Shown here one piece after another: positions 8,545 to 17,492 of a DNA stretch of 64,000 bases. This stretch comes from Pseudoclavibacter endophyticus (lineage in GTDB: Bacteria; Actinomycetota; Actinomycetes; Actinomycetales; Microbacteriaceae). The DNA is taken from contig NZ_WBJY01000001.1 of the NCBI RefSeq assembly GCF_008831085.1, positions 434,001 to 498,000 on the forward strand, read 5' to 3'. Position 1 is the first letter of the stretch; each line of letters opens with the position of its first letter. Position numbers and translations under genes: made by a program. Below the pieces are notes generated by a model that worked only from the letters and a program-made list of their open reading frames with translations, made no database searches and was not told the origin of the DNA.

Positions 8545-9741
8545 ATGAGCACCCTGACAGCGGGCGTCGCCCCTTCGGCGCACTCGACGGGGGCGCCGAC
8601 GAGGGGATCCCGCCCGTCGCCCGCCCAGCATCCGAACGTCGTCGCGAAGCGTGTCGTCGCGATCGTCGCGAGCTTCGTGGTGGGCGCCGCGCTGCTCGTG
8701 CTCGTGGCAGGACTGAGCCTGGCAGTCGGCGCGCAGCCGATCTCGCCGGGCACGGTCGTCTCGGCCGTGTTCGCGTACGACCCCGCGAATGCCGAGCACG
8801 CCGTGGTCGGCACCCTGCGCGTGCCGCGCCTGGTCGCGGGCCTGGTCGCGGGAGCCGCGTTCGGCGTCGCCGGCGCCGTCATGCAGGCGCTCACGCGCAA
8901 CGATCTCGCCGATCCGGGCCTGCTCGGCGTCAACGGGGGCGCCTCGCTCGCCGTCGTGCTCACGATCGCGTTGCTCGGCATCTCGAATCCCGGAGCGCTC
9001 GTGTGGTTCGCGATGCTCGGCGCGGCGATCGCGCTCGGCATCGTGCTGCTCATCAGCGTGCTTCGGTCGGATCGAGCCTCGGATGCCGTGGTGCCGATCG
9101 CCGGGATGTCCGTGACGACCCTCTGCACCGCCGGCGTCGCAATCGTCATGGTGAGCGACCGGGCCACGCTGGCCACGTTCCGGCACTGGCAGGTGGGCTC
9201 GCTCGCAGGGCGCGACCTCGACACCGTCTGGCAGCTGTCGGCGGTGTTGGCCGCCGGGTTCTTGCTCGCGATCGTGGCGGGCCCGCTCCTCGACCTCCTC
9301 TCACTCGGCGACGACCTGGCCCGCGGGCTCGGTGCGAACCTCGGCCTCTCGCGCGCCATCGCGCTCGGCGCGATCGTGCTGCTCTGCGGGGCGGCCGTGT
9401 CGATCGCGGGGCCGATCGCGTTCGTGGGGCTCGTCGTGCCGCACGTCGTCCGCGGCGTCACCGGTGCCAGCGCCACGCTCACGATTCTCGGCTCGGCCAT
9501 CGGCGGCCCCATCCTGCTACTCTCGGCCGACGTCATCGGCCGGATCGTGGTGCCGCCGGGCGAGCTCGAAGCCGGCCTCGTCGTCGCCATCGTCGGCGCG
9601 CCTGCCCTCGTCATTCACGCGCACCGCATCACGTCGCGGCGGCGCGCCGGGCGCCGGGCGAGCCTGCCGAGCGACGCGGCGAGTCGTAGTGGCGATCGCG
9701 GCGGCGCGATCGGCGCCGACCACGGGGGAGCCGGCCAGTGA
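8545..9741 (+). CDS. FecCD-family iron-siderophore ABC permease (first)
   Basis: This is a 398-residue polytopic membrane protein of the BtuC/FecCD family, with about ten hydrophobic segments. Family marks include RVPRLVAGLVAGAAFGVAGAVMQ near residue 100, DLADPGLLGVNGGASLAV, GMSVTTLC and the C-terminal GPIAFVGLVVPH region, followed by LSADVIGRIVVPPGELEAG. It forms half of the channel for a ferric siderophore, pairing with the next gene product. ATG lies 13 bp after the SIP stop. Its stop overlaps the GTG of the second permease, which implies coupled translation and fixed subunit ratio. Confidence 0.95.
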   Translation: MSTLTAGVAPSAHSTGAPTRGSRPSPAQHPNVVAKRVVAIVASFVVGAALLVLVAGLSLAVGAQPISPGTVVSAVFAYDPANAEHAVVGTLRVPRLVAGLVAGAAFGVAGAVMQALTRNDLADPGLLGVNGGASLAVVLTIALLGISNPGALVWFAMLGAAIALGIVLLISVLRSDRASDAVVPIAGMSVTTLCTAGVAIVMVSDRATLATFRHWQVGSLAGRDLDTVWQLSAVLAAGFLLAIVAGPLLDLLSLGDDLARGLGANLGLSRAIALGAIVLLCGAAVSIAGPIAFVGLVVPHVVRGVTGASATLTILGSAIGGPILLLSADVIGRIVVPPGELEAGLVVAIVGAPALVIHAHRITSRRRAGRRASLPSDAASRSGDRGGAIGADHGGAGQ

Positions 9742-10922
9742 GGTCGGAGCGCGGCCCCGCGTCCCGTCCGCCGTGCGCAGGCGTTCCGGCCGGCACCGGC
9801 ACCGGCACCGGCACCGGGACCGGGGCCCCGCGGGCCGGTGGCGGTCGCGACGACGGCGGCGACGGCGTGCTCGTGGCGGCCGCGCGCGTCGTCGCGGCGA
9901 TCGAGCGGAGCGCGTCACGGCGTCGCTTCGCGGTGTGCGCGGCGCTCGCCGCGGGCGCGCTCGTGCTGTGCCTCGTGACGCTCGTGACGGGGGACTATCC
10001 CATGACACCGGCCGAGCTCGCCGGAGCCCTGTTCGGCACGGGCACCGGCGCGGAATCCGGCGGCAGCGGGTTCGTGCTGTGGCGGGTTCGCATCCCGCGC
10101 CTCCTGCTCGGGGTGCTCGTCGGCGTCGCCTTCGGCCTCGCCGGAGCGCTGCTGCAGCCGACGCTCGGCAATCCTCTCGCGAGCCCCGACATCCTCGGCA
10201 TCTCCGGCGGGGGCTCTGCGGCCGCCTGCTTCGCCATCCTCATGCTCGGGGCCGGCAGCGTGGGCGCCTCCATCGCGGCCCTCTGCGGGGCGTTCCTCGT
10301 CGCCGTGGTGATCGTGCTGTTGTCGCGAGACGGCCCCGCCGGCGGGCTCGATCCGACCCGGTTCCTGCTGATCGGGGTGGCGTTCGCGTTCGTCGCGACC
10401 GCGGTGATCGGCTACCTCGTCACGCGCGCCGGCGACAGGGCGGCACAGCAGGCCCTCATCTGGACGATCGGGGGGCTCGGCCGCGCCGACTGGTCGGTCA
10501 TCACGGTGCTCGCCCTGTGCCTGCTCGCGCTCGTGCCCGTCGCGTTCGCGGTCAGGGGTGGGGTGCAGTCCCTCAGCCTCGGCGACGAACTCGCCCGGGG
10601 CATCGGGGTCAACGCCGGGCGAGTGCGATTCGGGGCGATCGCGGTCGCCGTCGCCCTTGCGGCCCTCGCCACGGCGGCGACGGGGCCGATTTTGTTCGTC
10701 GCGTTTCTCGCCGCACCCATCGCGCGGCGTCTCGCCGGCCACGGGTCGATCGCCCTGGCGACGAGCGCATTCGTCGGCGTCGTCATCGTGCTCGGGGCCG
10801 ACCTGATCGCGCAGAACCTCCTGCCGCTGGAAAACCTGCCGGCCGGGATCGTGACCGCGATCGTCGGCGCGCCCGTCCTGCTGTGGCTGGTTTCGAACCG
10901 GCGAACGAGGGGCGGCGTATGA
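9738..10922 (+). CDS. FecCD-family iron-siderophore ABC permease (second)
   Basis: This is the 394-residue partner of the preceding permease. Marks are RVRIPRLLLGVLVGVAFGLAGALLQ near residue 115, NPLASPDILGISGGGSAAA, SLGDELARGIGVNAGRVR and the end segment DLIAQNLLPLENLPAGIVTA. GTG 9738 overlaps the upstream TGA. Residues 20-30 are a Gly-Thr run encoded by a hexamer repeat at 9792-9821, part of a longer than usual cytoplasmic N-terminus of about 60 residues. Its stop overlaps the ATG of the ATPase gene. Confidence 0.95.
   Translation: MRSERGPASRPPCAGVPAGTGTGTGTGTGAPRAGGGRDDGGDGVLVAAARVVAAIERSASRRRFAVCAALAAGALVLCLVTLVTGDYPMTPAELAGALFGTGTGAESGGSGFVLWRVRIPRLLLGVLVGVAFGLAGALLQPTLGNPLASPDILGISGGGSAAACFAILMLGAGSVGASIAALCGAFLVAVVIVLLSRDGPAGGLDPTRFLLIGVAFAFVATAVIGYLVTRAGDRAAQQALIWTIGGLGRADWSVITVLALCLLALVPVAFAVRGGVQSLSLGDELARGIGVNAGRVRFGAIAVAVALAALATAATGPILFVAFLAAPIARRLAGHGSIALATSAFVGVVIVLGADLIAQNLLPLENLPAGIVTAIVGAPVLLWLVSNRRTRGGV
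9792..9821 (+). repeat. GGCACC hexamer microsatellite inside the second permease gene
   Basis: Four perfect GGCACC units (9792-9815) are followed by one variant GGGACC (9816-9821), encoding repeated Gly-Thr. Slippage in whole units would alter the N-terminal tail without shifting the frame. Confidence 0.85.
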
Positions 10923-11911
10923 GCGGTGAGCCCCAGGCGCGCCACCACACGGATGGCGAGGAAGGAAACGTGCGAGGAGCATCCATGCCGCAAACGGAGA
11001 CCGGCCTCCGCGCGGAGGGCGTTTCGCTGTCATACGACGGCGTGCGCGTGGTCGAGGGTCTCGACTTCCACGTGCCGACCGGCAAGGTCACGGCGATCAT
11101 CGGGGCGAACGGCTCCGGCAAGTCGACCGTGCTGAAGGCGTTCGCGCGCATCCTCGCTCCGGCGGAGGGGCGCGTGCTGCTCGATGGCAGGCCCGTCGGG
11201 GATTACCCGGGCAAAGCGTACGCCCGGCGCGTCGGCATCCTCCCGCAGCAGCCGCTTGCGCCCGCCGGCATCACGGTTGCCGAGCTCGTCTCCCGCGGCA
11301 GGGCCCCGCACCGGGGAGCGTTCGCGCGGCCGACGGCCGCCGACCGAGAGCACGTCGCGACGGCGCTCGAGCGCACGGAGACGCTCGCCCTGGCCGATCG
11401 CCGCGTCGAGGAGCTCTCGGGCGGCCAGCGGCAGCGCGTGTGGATTGCCATGGCCCTCGCGCAAGACCCGGAGGTGCTGCTGCTCGACGAGCCGACGACG
11501 TACCTCGACCTCGCGCATCAGGTGGACGTGCTCGACCTGCTTCGCGACTGGAACGCCGCGCGCGGCACGTCGATCGTGATGGTGCTGCACGAGCTCGCAC
11601 TCGCGGCGCGCGCCGCCGACCACGTCGTCGCCATGCGGGACGGGCGCATCGTCCGCCAGGGCAGCGCCGATGACGTCCTGACGCAGCGCGGGGTCGCCGA
11701 GGTGTTCGACCTCGATGCCCTCGTGCTCCGCGATCCCGTCCGCGGAACGCCGTTGATCGTGCCGCGCGGGCGGCTCGGCGGCGGGCACTCCGGCGCCGGG
11801 CACTCCGATGCTGAACACGAGTGGCGAGCGGCGCATCCGGACCCAACCGCCGGCCCCGCGTCCACGCCGCCTTCCATCCCGGCCCCGGCCATCCCTGAGG
11901 AGAAACCATGA
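10919..11911 (+). CDS. Iron-siderophore ABC transporter ATP-binding protein
   Basis: The 330-residue ATPase has Walker A GANGSGKST near residue 60, Q-loop LPQQP, signature LSGGQRQRV, Walker B VLLLDEPT, a D-loop and switch His in VLHELAL. This is the FecE/FepC-type arrangement that powers siderophore import. The ATG at 10919 overlaps the upstream stop. An internal ATG at 10985 has a better AGGAG site 5 nt ahead and would remove 22 residues not seen in the family, so the true start could be either. The C-terminus after residue 280 is a Gly/His/Pro-rich tail. Its stop overlaps the ATG of the lipoprotein gene. Confidence 0.95.
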   Translation: MSGEPQARHHTDGEEGNVRGASMPQTETGLRAEGVSLSYDGVRVVEGLDFHVPTGKVTAIIGANGSGKSTVLKAFARILAPAEGRVLLDGRPVGDYPGKAYARRVGILPQQPLAPAGITVAELVSRGRAPHRGAFARPTAADREHVATALERTETLALADRRVEELSGGQRQRVWIAMALAQDPEVLLLDEPTTYLDLAHQVDVLDLLRDWNAARGTSIVMVLHELALAARAADHVVAMRDGRIVRQGSADDVLTQRGVAEVFDLDALVLRDPVRGTPLIVPRGRLGGGHSGAGHSDAEHEWRAAHPDPTAGPASTPPSIPAPAIPEEKP

Positions 11912-12909
11912 GACGTCGACCATTGCTGACCTTCGCCGCGGCGGCCGCGACCGCGGCGCTCGCGCTGACCGGATGCTCGGCTCCAGGCGGCGGGACCGAT
12001 TCGGGCGCGGGCGGCGGCCAGATCGAGCACGCGCTCGGAACCACCGAGCTTCCGGCCGACCCACAACGCGTCGTCGCGCTCGGCTGGGGCGCCGCCGACG
12101 CCGCGCTCGCGCTCGGCGTCGTCCCCATCGGCATGGAGGCGCAGGAGTACGGCGGCAACGACGAGGCCGTGCTGCCGTGGGCCGCGGAGAGGCTTGAGGA
12201 GCTCGGCGCGGAGACGCCCGAGATCTTGCCGTCGTCGTCGGAGGCCCCGCCGTACGAGGCGATCGCGGCGCTCCAGCCCGACCTGATCCTGGCGCCCTAC
12301 TCGGGCGTGGACCAGTCGCAGTACGACCTGCTCACCGAGATCGCGCCGACCGTCGCCTATCCCGGCGAGCCGTGGGCGACGCCGTGGCCGACCGTGATCG
12401 AGATGGTCGGCCAATCGCTCGGCCTGGCCGACGAGGCCGAGCAGCTGCTCGCCGACATCGACCAGACCATCGCCGGCTCGGCCTCGGTACATCCCGAGTT
12501 CGAGGGCAAGAGCATCGCGATGGTGTGGGACACGGCCGGGACCTTCGCCGTGTACAAGCCGGCCGATCCGCGCGTGCAGTTCGCGGTCGACCTCGGGTTC
12601 ACCTCGGCGCCAGCCGTCGAGGAGCTCTCGAACGGCGATGAGACCTTCTACTACACGCTCTCGTACGAACGCACGTCGGCGCTCGAGAGCGATGTCGTCG
12701 TTGTCTTCGCCGACACGCAGCAGGAGATGGACGCTTTCCTCGCGCAGCCGTACGCGCAGGCAATCCCGGCTGTGCAGTCGGGGGCGGTCGCGCAGGTCGT
12801 CGGCGCCGCGCTCATCGCGTCGGTGTCGCCCCCGACGGCGCTCTCACTCACCTGGGGGATCGACGAGTACCTCAGCGCACTGTCGGAGGCCGTCGCGGCC
12901 GTCGAGTAG
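11908..12909 (+). CDS. Iron-siderophore substrate-binding lipoprotein
   Basis: The 333-residue protein starts with a lipoprotein signal: MRRRPLLTF, a hydrophobic stretch and lipobox LTGC with Cys at about residue 23, so it should be anchored on the outer face of the membrane. QRVVALGWGAADAALALGVVP, PDLILAPYSGVDQSQYDLL and TVAYPGEPW are typical of the periplasmic-binding-protein fold used for Fe(III)-siderophores. The last gene of the operon, it delivers the chelate to the two permeases. The specific siderophore cannot be named, and no siderophore synthesis genes are in the window. Confidence 0.95.
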   Translation: MRRRPLLTFAAAAATAALALTGCSAPGGGTDSGAGGGQIEHALGTTELPADPQRVVALGWGAADAALALGVVPIGMEAQEYGGNDEAVLPWAAERLEELGAETPEILPSSSEAPPYEAIAALQPDLILAPYSGVDQSQYDLLTEIAPTVAYPGEPWATPWPTVIEMVGQSLGLADEAEQLLADIDQTIAGSASVHPEFEGKSIAMVWDTAGTFAVYKPADPRVQFAVDLGFTSAPAVEELSNGDETFYYTLSYERTSALESDVVVVFADTQQEMDAFLAQPYAQAIPAVQSGAVAQVVGAALIASVSPPTALSLTWGIDEYLSALSEAVAAVE

Positions 12910-12938
12910 TGCCTTCACGGCCAGCGATCGCGGCACGT

Positions 12939-12964
12939 GGCCGCGCGCTCAAGTGCGCGCGGCC
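12939..12964. terminator. Bidirectional hairpin between iron operon and sigma gene
   Basis: GGCCGCGCGC (12939-12948), loop TCAAGT and GCGCGCGGCC (12955-12964) form a perfect 10-bp stem between convergent genes. The right arm lies in the last codons of the sigma-factor gene. No U-tract. Confidence 0.6.
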
Positions 12965-14244
12965 GCCTTGGCAAGCAGCACCGCGCGCTCGCGGGCATTG
13001 CGCGACAGCTCGGCCGCGCGCGCGAAGGCATCGCGGGCCTCATCGTCGCGCCCGAGGCGCGCGAGCAGCTCTCCCCGCACCGACGGCAACAGGTGCGACA
13101 TGGCGAACGCGCGTTCCGACGCCAGGCCGTCGACGATCGCGAGCGCAGCATCCGGCCCGTCGGCCATTGAAACGGCGACGGCGCGGTTCAGCGCCACAAC
13201 GGGGGTCGGCGCCACCCGCACGAGACCGTCGTAGAGGCGCACGATCCGCGACCAGTCCGTGTCGTCGACCGACGGCGCGACCGCGTGGCACTCGGCGATC
13301 GCGGCCTGCAGCCCGTACGGGCCGAGCCCGCGGCCGGCGCCCTCGGCACGGCGAAGTGCGGCGCGCCCGCGAGAGATGGCGCCACGATCCCACCGCCGCC
13401 GGTCCTGGTCGCCGAGCAGGACGGGGACGCCCGCCGCGTCGGTGCGCGCGGGAAAGCGCGCCGCCGTCAGCTCGAGCAGCGCGAGCAGGCCGTGCACCTC
13501 GGGCTCGCCGGGCTGCAGCCGCGCGAGCACGCGCGCGAGGCGCACGGCCTCAGAAGCCAGGTCTGGGCGCATCCAGTCGTCACCAGCCGTCGCGGCGTGG
13601 CCCTCCGTGAAGAGGCCGTAGATGGTGCCCAGCACGGCGCCGAGCCGCTCCGGGCGGTCGGCGGGCGGCGGCGTCTCGAATGGTACGCCCGCATCGGCGA
13701 GCGCGCGCTTCGCCCGCACGATGCGTTGCTGCACGGCCGAGACCGGCACGAGGAACGCGCGCGCGATCTCGTCGGTCGAGAGCCCCGCCACGACGCGCAG
13801 GGTGAGCGCGACGCGCGACGTCGGGCTCAGCACGGGGTGACACGCGGTGAACACGAGCCGCAGCGTGTCGTCGCGGATCTCGTCAGGGTCCCAGGGCGCG
13901 GTGTCGCCCTGGATGCGCTGTTCGTGTTCGCGTTCGACATCGCGCGCCAGCGTGGCGATCCGGTCGGAGAAGCGCTCCGACCGGCGCCAGTGATCGATCG
14001 CGCGCCGCTTGGCGACTGCCGTCAACCAGGCCGCGGCGTTGCGTGGCGTCCCCTGGACGGGCCACTGCCCGAGCGCCTCGGCGAGCGCCTCCTGGGCGAG
14101 GTCCTCCGCGAGCGAGAAGTCCCCCGTGTAGCGGGTGAGGGTCGCGACGATGTGCGATGACTCGATGCGCCACACGGCCTCAACGGCGCGCCGGGCCGAC
14201 ACCGCGTCGGGGTGACGCGGATCGGCCCGGTGTGCGTCGGTCAT
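12949..14244 (-). CDS. ECF42-type RNA polymerase sigma factor with long C-terminal extension
   Basis: The 431-residue protein has sigma-70 region 2 at the N-terminus (DFSLAEDLAQEALAEAL, then AWLTAVAKRRAIDHWRR). Region 4 follows at about 120-185 (SRVALTLRVVAGLSTDEIARAFLVPVSAVQQRIVRAKRAL). A helical, TPR-like extension of about 230 residues starts at GAVLGTIYGLFTEGH. This layout, and the DGPF/YCII gene next to it, define the ECF42 group, whose extension is known to be needed for function and which has no classical anti-sigma partner. It lies 57 bp downstream of the DGPF gene on the same strand, so both likely share the promoter at 14790-14816. Confidence 0.92.
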   Translation of the reverse strand: MTDAHRADPRHPDAVSARRAVEAVWRIESSHIVATLTRYTGDFSLAEDLAQEALAEALGQWPVQGTPRNAAAWLTAVAKRRAIDHWRRSERFSDRIATLARDVEREHEQRIQGDTAPWDPDEIRDDTLRLVFTACHPVLSPTSRVALTLRVVAGLSTDEIARAFLVPVSAVQQRIVRAKRALADAGVPFETPPPADRPERLGAVLGTIYGLFTEGHAATAGDDWMRPDLASEAVRLARVLARLQPGEPEVHGLLALLELTAARFPARTDAAGVPVLLGDQDRRRWDRGAISRGRAALRRAEGAGRGLGPYGLQAAIAECHAVAPSVDDTDWSRIVRLYDGLVRVAPTPVVALNRAVAVSMADGPDAALAIVDGLASERAFAMSHLLPSVRGELLARLGRDDEARDAFARAAELSRNARERAVLLAKAAART

Positions 14245-14301
14245 GGATGCGGACGATTCGGGCGCGCTGGCCGCGGATCGTGAGTGGAAGCGCTGCGCGG
14301 T

Positions 14302-14739
14302 CTACGCACCGCTGCCGTCGGTTGTGCGGGCGGCCAGCTCCTCGCGCCAGCCCTCCTCCTTCTGCACCCACTCGTTGTCTGCGGGAAAGTCCTCGGTGCC
14401 ATGCACTCGGCGCACCTCGAGCTTGCTCCCGGGGCCGAGCGGGCAGCGCTTGGCCCACTCGGCGGCCTCTTCCTTGCTGGCGACTTCGAGCATCCAAAAG
14501 CCGTTGAACAGCTCTTTCGTCTCGCCGTAGGGCCCGTCGATGATGATCGGCTCGTCGGCGCCGAAGTCGACGACGAACCCCTCATCGGGCTCTGCGAGTC
14601 CTTCACCGCCCACCATGACGCCGGCTTGCATCAGCGCCTCGTTGTACCTGCCCATTTTCTCGAGGATCTCCTCGAAGGGCACCTCTTTCGACGCCGCGAT
14701 CGCCTCGTCGGTGTCGCGCATGATCAGCATGTACTTCAT
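14302..14739 (-). CDS. DGPF/YCII-domain protein, ECF42 partner
   Basis: The 145-residue protein starts MKYMLIMRDTDEA and carries the family signature IIDGPYGETKELFNGFW near residue 67, where DGPY replaces DGPF. YCII-related proteins have a small ferredoxin-like fold. Their role in ECF42 systems is not established, but they are usually the sigma factor's own targets. The ATG at 14739 has AAGGGAA upstream. An ECF-style promoter is visible about 50-75 nt ahead. Confidence 0.88.
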   Translation of the reverse strand: MKYMLIMRDTDEAIAASKEVPFEEILEKMGRYNEALMQAGVMVGGEGLAEPDEGFVVDFGADEPIIIDGPYGETKELFNGFWMLEVASKEEAAEWAKRCPLGPGSKLEVRRVHGTEDFPADNEWVQKEEGWREELAARTTDGSGA

Positions 14740-15113
14740 GGGTTCGTTCCCTTCGTGTGGGGCCCCTCTTCGGGCCCTTCACCTCTTGCGTCGAACGGTA
14801 GCGCCACCGATCGACATCGCCCCAGGAGAAATTTGCCCGAGTTTCGGCGCGCCCGCGGAGCGCCGGGTGTCGGGGCAGGTTTCGGCATGCAGGATAGAGG
14901 GGTTCTTGTGCCCGCCCCGCCTCATACGCAGCAGGGTTGGCAACATGGCCCCTCTCTCCGGGCGGCGGCACCGCGCATCGAGCGAGCCGGGCATCCGCCT
15001 GGTCGAAACCTTCGCGAACCACACGCCGGCGCGGGCGTACCGTGACGAGGGGTGCGGGATGACAACGCGGTCACCCCGAACGTGCCCCCGTAGCACTCGA
15101 CAGAGAGGGAACC
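14740..15113. other. 374-bp divergent intergenic region
   Basis: Apart from the ECF-type promoter at its left end, I see no gene. The right end carries GAGAGGGAACC, the ribosome site of the SDR gene at 15114. No convincing vegetative promoter pair was found for that gene. Confidence 0.45.
14790..14816 (-). promoter_or_regulatory. ECF-type promoter before the DGPF gene
   Basis: On the minus strand TGTCGA (14816-14811) is followed 17 nt later by CGAC (14793-14790). This matches my recollection of the promoter recognised by ECF42 sigma factors (TGTCGA at -35, CGAC/T at -10). The predicted transcript would start about 45 nt before the DGPF start codon. It suggests the sigma factor drives its own operon. 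Confidence 0.55.
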
Positions 15114-15923
15114 ATGCGCGAAGACGTGCAGCAGCTGTTCGATCTGACGGGCCAGGTGGCGCTCGTGACGGGCTCGTCGTCTGGCCTCGGCCAAGCGGCC
15201 GCGATGGCGCTCGCGGGAGCGGGAGCCGCCGTCGTGGTGCACGGCCGGGACGAGGCGCGGGCCAGGGCGGTCGCCGACGACATCGTGCAGCGCGGCGGCG
15301 AGGCCAGGGGCGTCGTGGCCGACATCGCCGACCCGGCATCGGTGCGGCGCCTGATCGACGAGACGATCGAGGCCTTCGGGCGACTTGACATCGTCGTCGC
15401 CAACGCGGGCGTCGCCGGAGGGCCCCCGTATCGCACCGAGGAAGGTCGGCTCGCGAACGTCACCGACGAGGAATGGCATCGCACGATTGCCACGAACCTC
15501 GACGGCACGTTCTTCACTCTCCGGGAGGCGACGCGCGTGCTCGAGCGGGGCGGGCGCATCATCGTCACGTCGTCGACCGCGGGGCTGCGTTCTGACCCAA
15601 TGGTCGGTTACGGCTATATCGCGACGAAGGCCGCCCAGGTGAACATCGTGCGACAGCTCGCGCTCGAGCTCGCGCCGCGCGGCATCCGCGTCAACGCGCT
15701 CGCGCCCGGGCCGATCAAGGAGACGCGCATCGGCGGCGGCGGCGAGCTGACGCCCGAGTTCGAGCAGGTCTGGGTCGACACGATTCCGCTCGGCCGCATG
15801 GGGGTGCCGTCGGAGTTCGGCGGGCCGGTGCTCTTCCTCGCCTCCAACGCGTCGTCGTTCGTGACGGGGGTCACGCTGCCGGTCGACGGGGGCGCGCTCG
15901 ACCTGTCGCACGCGGTGTACTGA
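15114..15923 (+). CDS. SDR-family NAD(P)-dependent oxidoreductase
   Basis: The 269-residue classical short-chain dehydrogenase has a cofactor-binding TGSSSGLGQ near residue 20, DIVVANAG in the middle, an active-site Ser in TSSTAG and the catalytic YIATK. RVNALAPGPI and the closing VDGG follow in the usual order. The start of the protein (LFDLTGQVALVTG) resembles gluconate 5-dehydrogenase-type SDRs, but substrate cannot be fixed. ATG 15114 is preceded by GAGAGGGAACC. It stands alone, convergent with the DUF3817 gene. Confidence 0.9.
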   Translation: MREDVQQLFDLTGQVALVTGSSSGLGQAAAMALAGAGAAVVVHGRDEARARAVADDIVQRGGEARGVVADIADPASVRRLIDETIEAFGRLDIVVANAGVAGGPPYRTEEGRLANVTDEEWHRTIATNLDGTFFTLREATRVLERGGRIIVTSSTAGLRSDPMVGYGYIATKAAQVNIVRQLALELAPRGIRVNALAPGPIKETRIGGGGELTPEFEQVWVDTIPLGRMGVPSEFGGPVLFLASNASSFVTGVTLPVDGGALDLSHAVY

Positions 15924-15943
15924 GCCGCCGGTCTGGTGCCGGG

Positions 15944-15956
15944 CGTCGGGGCGACG
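15944..15956. terminator. Short GC hairpin between SDR and DUF3817 genes
   Basis: CGTCG (15944-15948), loop GGG, CGACG (15952-15956), lying between two convergent stops 50 bp apart. The stem is short, so this is only a weak terminator candidate. Confidence 0.3.
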
Positions 15957-15973
15957 GGGCGCCCGCGGCCCGC

Positions 15974-16741
15974 TCAGCCGAACGGCGGCTCGAGGGTCGA
16001 GGACAGCGCCCCGGACAAGATGAGTGCGGCGATCATGATGCCGATGCAGCCGAGCGTGAACGGGTGGTCGACGCACCAGCGCACGAACGGGTCGAGCCAT
16101 TTCACGGGCGCCGTTCGCTCGCCGCGCTCGCTGGCCCGCACATCCGCCGGGTGGGCCGGGCGAGGGCGGGGCGGATGCTCGGGGTGCGTTTGCGCTGCCG
16201 GTGACCCGGCCGTCGCGTCGGCCGTCGCGTCGGCCGGGCGGGCATTGGCCAGGCTCGTGTCGGAGGTGATGTCCGTCGAGACGCGACCCGCGCTCCCGGC
16301 CGTTGCCGCGGCATCCCCCTGATCCTGCGCCGTCAACGCCGCTGCCGCGGGCGCGCGCTCGACCTGCGAGGTGTCGACCCCGGACGCCTCGAGGGCGTCC
16401 TCGGCCACGTCGTCACCGAAGCTCACCCGGGTGCGCGGCCGCCAGTCGCCCTCGAGCAGCCCCCGGCGCTCGGCCCACCAGTCGAAGAGCAGCGTCGCGA
16501 ACGGCGGGATCGCCGCGAGCAGCACGAGCGCGCACATGAGCCAGGAGAAGCGCTGGTTCACGCCCACGATGAAGCCGCAGAACAGGTACGCGATGAAGAC
16601 GGCGCCGTGCAGGGAGCCGCCGATCGTGACGATCATGCCCGTGCCGTCGAAGCCGTACTTCACGAGCATCCCGATGAGCAGCAGGGCCCACGTGACGGCC
16701 TCAGCGATGGATGCGGTGCGCAGGAGCAGCTTGGGGGTCAC
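15974..16741 (-). CDS. DUF3817 membrane protein with C-terminal extension
   Basis: GTG at 16741 gives 255 residues. Residues 1-95 form the DUF3817 domain with three hydrophobic helices (RTASIAEAVTWALLL, then GGSLHGAVFIAYLF and the following helix), a family common next to purQ in actinobacteria. Residues about 105-215 are a disordered Ala/Pro/Asp-rich linker. The tail WCVDHPFTLGCIGIMIAALILSG is an additional membrane helix, making a longer protein than the usual domain of about 100 residues. It follows purQ by 56 bp and may be the last gene of a purS-purQ transcript. Function unknown. Confidence 0.75.
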   Translation of the reverse strand: MTPKLLLRTASIAEAVTWALLLIGMLVKYGFDGTGMIVTIGGSLHGAVFIAYLFCGFIVGVNQRFSWLMCALVLLAAIPPFATLLFDWWAERRGLLEGDWRPRTRVSFGDDVAEDALEASGVDTSQVERAPAAAALTAQDQGDAAATAGSAGRVSTDITSDTSLANARPADATADATAGSPAAQTHPEHPPRPRPAHPADVRASERGERTAPVKWLDPFVRWCVDHPFTLGCIGIMIAALILSGALSSTLEPPFG

Positions 16742-16797
16742 GGGAGACCAGCGTACCGGCGGGGTTCGACGGCGCCCACGGCGGGGCGCGCCGCTGG

Positions 16798-17490
16798 CTA
16801 TGCGACGAGCGCTTGCAGCACGCTTGCGAAGATCGGCAGCCCGTCGATGCCCGATCGCATGCGCTCGTCGGTGTCGGGGCCGAACCCGGGCTCGACGGCG
16901 TGCTCGGGGTGCGGCATGATGCCGACCACGTTGCCGCGATCGTTGGTCACGCCGGCGATGTCGTTGCGGGAGCCGTTCGGGTTCACGCCCGCGTAGCGGA
17001 ACGCCACGAGCCCCTCGCCCTCGATGCGCGCGAGCGTCTCGTCGTCGGCGATGAAGCCGCCCTCGCCGTTCTTCAACGGGATGACGATCTCGGCACCCTC
17101 GTCGTACGCCGATGTCCAGGCCGTCGACGCGTTCTCGACGCGCAGACGCTGGTCGCGGCACACGAACTGGCCGTGGTCGTTGCGGATGAGCCCGCCGGGC
17201 AGCAGGCGCGCCTCGGTGAGCATCTGGAAGCCGTTGCAGATGCCGAGTACGGGAAGGCCGCGCTCGGCGGCTTCGACGACCTCGGTCATGATGGGCGAGT
17301 GGCTCGCGATGGCCCCGGCGCGCAGGTAGTCGCCGTACGAGAAACCGCCTGGCAGCACGATCGCGTCGACGCCCTGCAGGTCGTGGTCGCCGTGCCACAG
17401 CGCGACCGCATCGCCGCCGGCCGCGCGCACGGCGCGCTGGGCATCGCGGTCGTCGAGCGACCCTGGGAAGGTGATGACGCCGACTCGCAT
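16798..17490 (-). CDS. purQ: Phosphoribosylformylglycinamidine synthase subunit PurQ
   Basis: This is a 230-residue class I glutamine amidotransferase. [17 protein letters not shown] begins the protein, and the nucleophile Cys85 lies in [10 protein letters not shown]. The His/Glu pair sits in [11 protein letters not shown] near residue 205. It releases ammonia from glutamine for PurL. ATG 17490 lies 2 bp after the purS stop (17493), so the genes are coupled. PurL is encoded 10 kb away. Confidence 0.97.
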   Translation of the reverse strand: MRVGVITFPGSLDDRDAQRAVRAAGGDAVALWHGDHDLQGVDAIVLPGGFSYGDYLRAGAIASHSPIMTEVVEAAERGLPVLGICNGFQMLTEARLLPGGLIRNDHGQFVCRDQRLRVENASTAWTSAYDEGAEIVIPLKNGEGGFIADDETLARIEGEGLVAFRYAGVNPNGSRNDIAGVTNDRGNVVGIMPHPEHAVEPGFGPDTDERMRSGIDGLPIFASVLQALVA

Positions 17491-17492
17491 GC

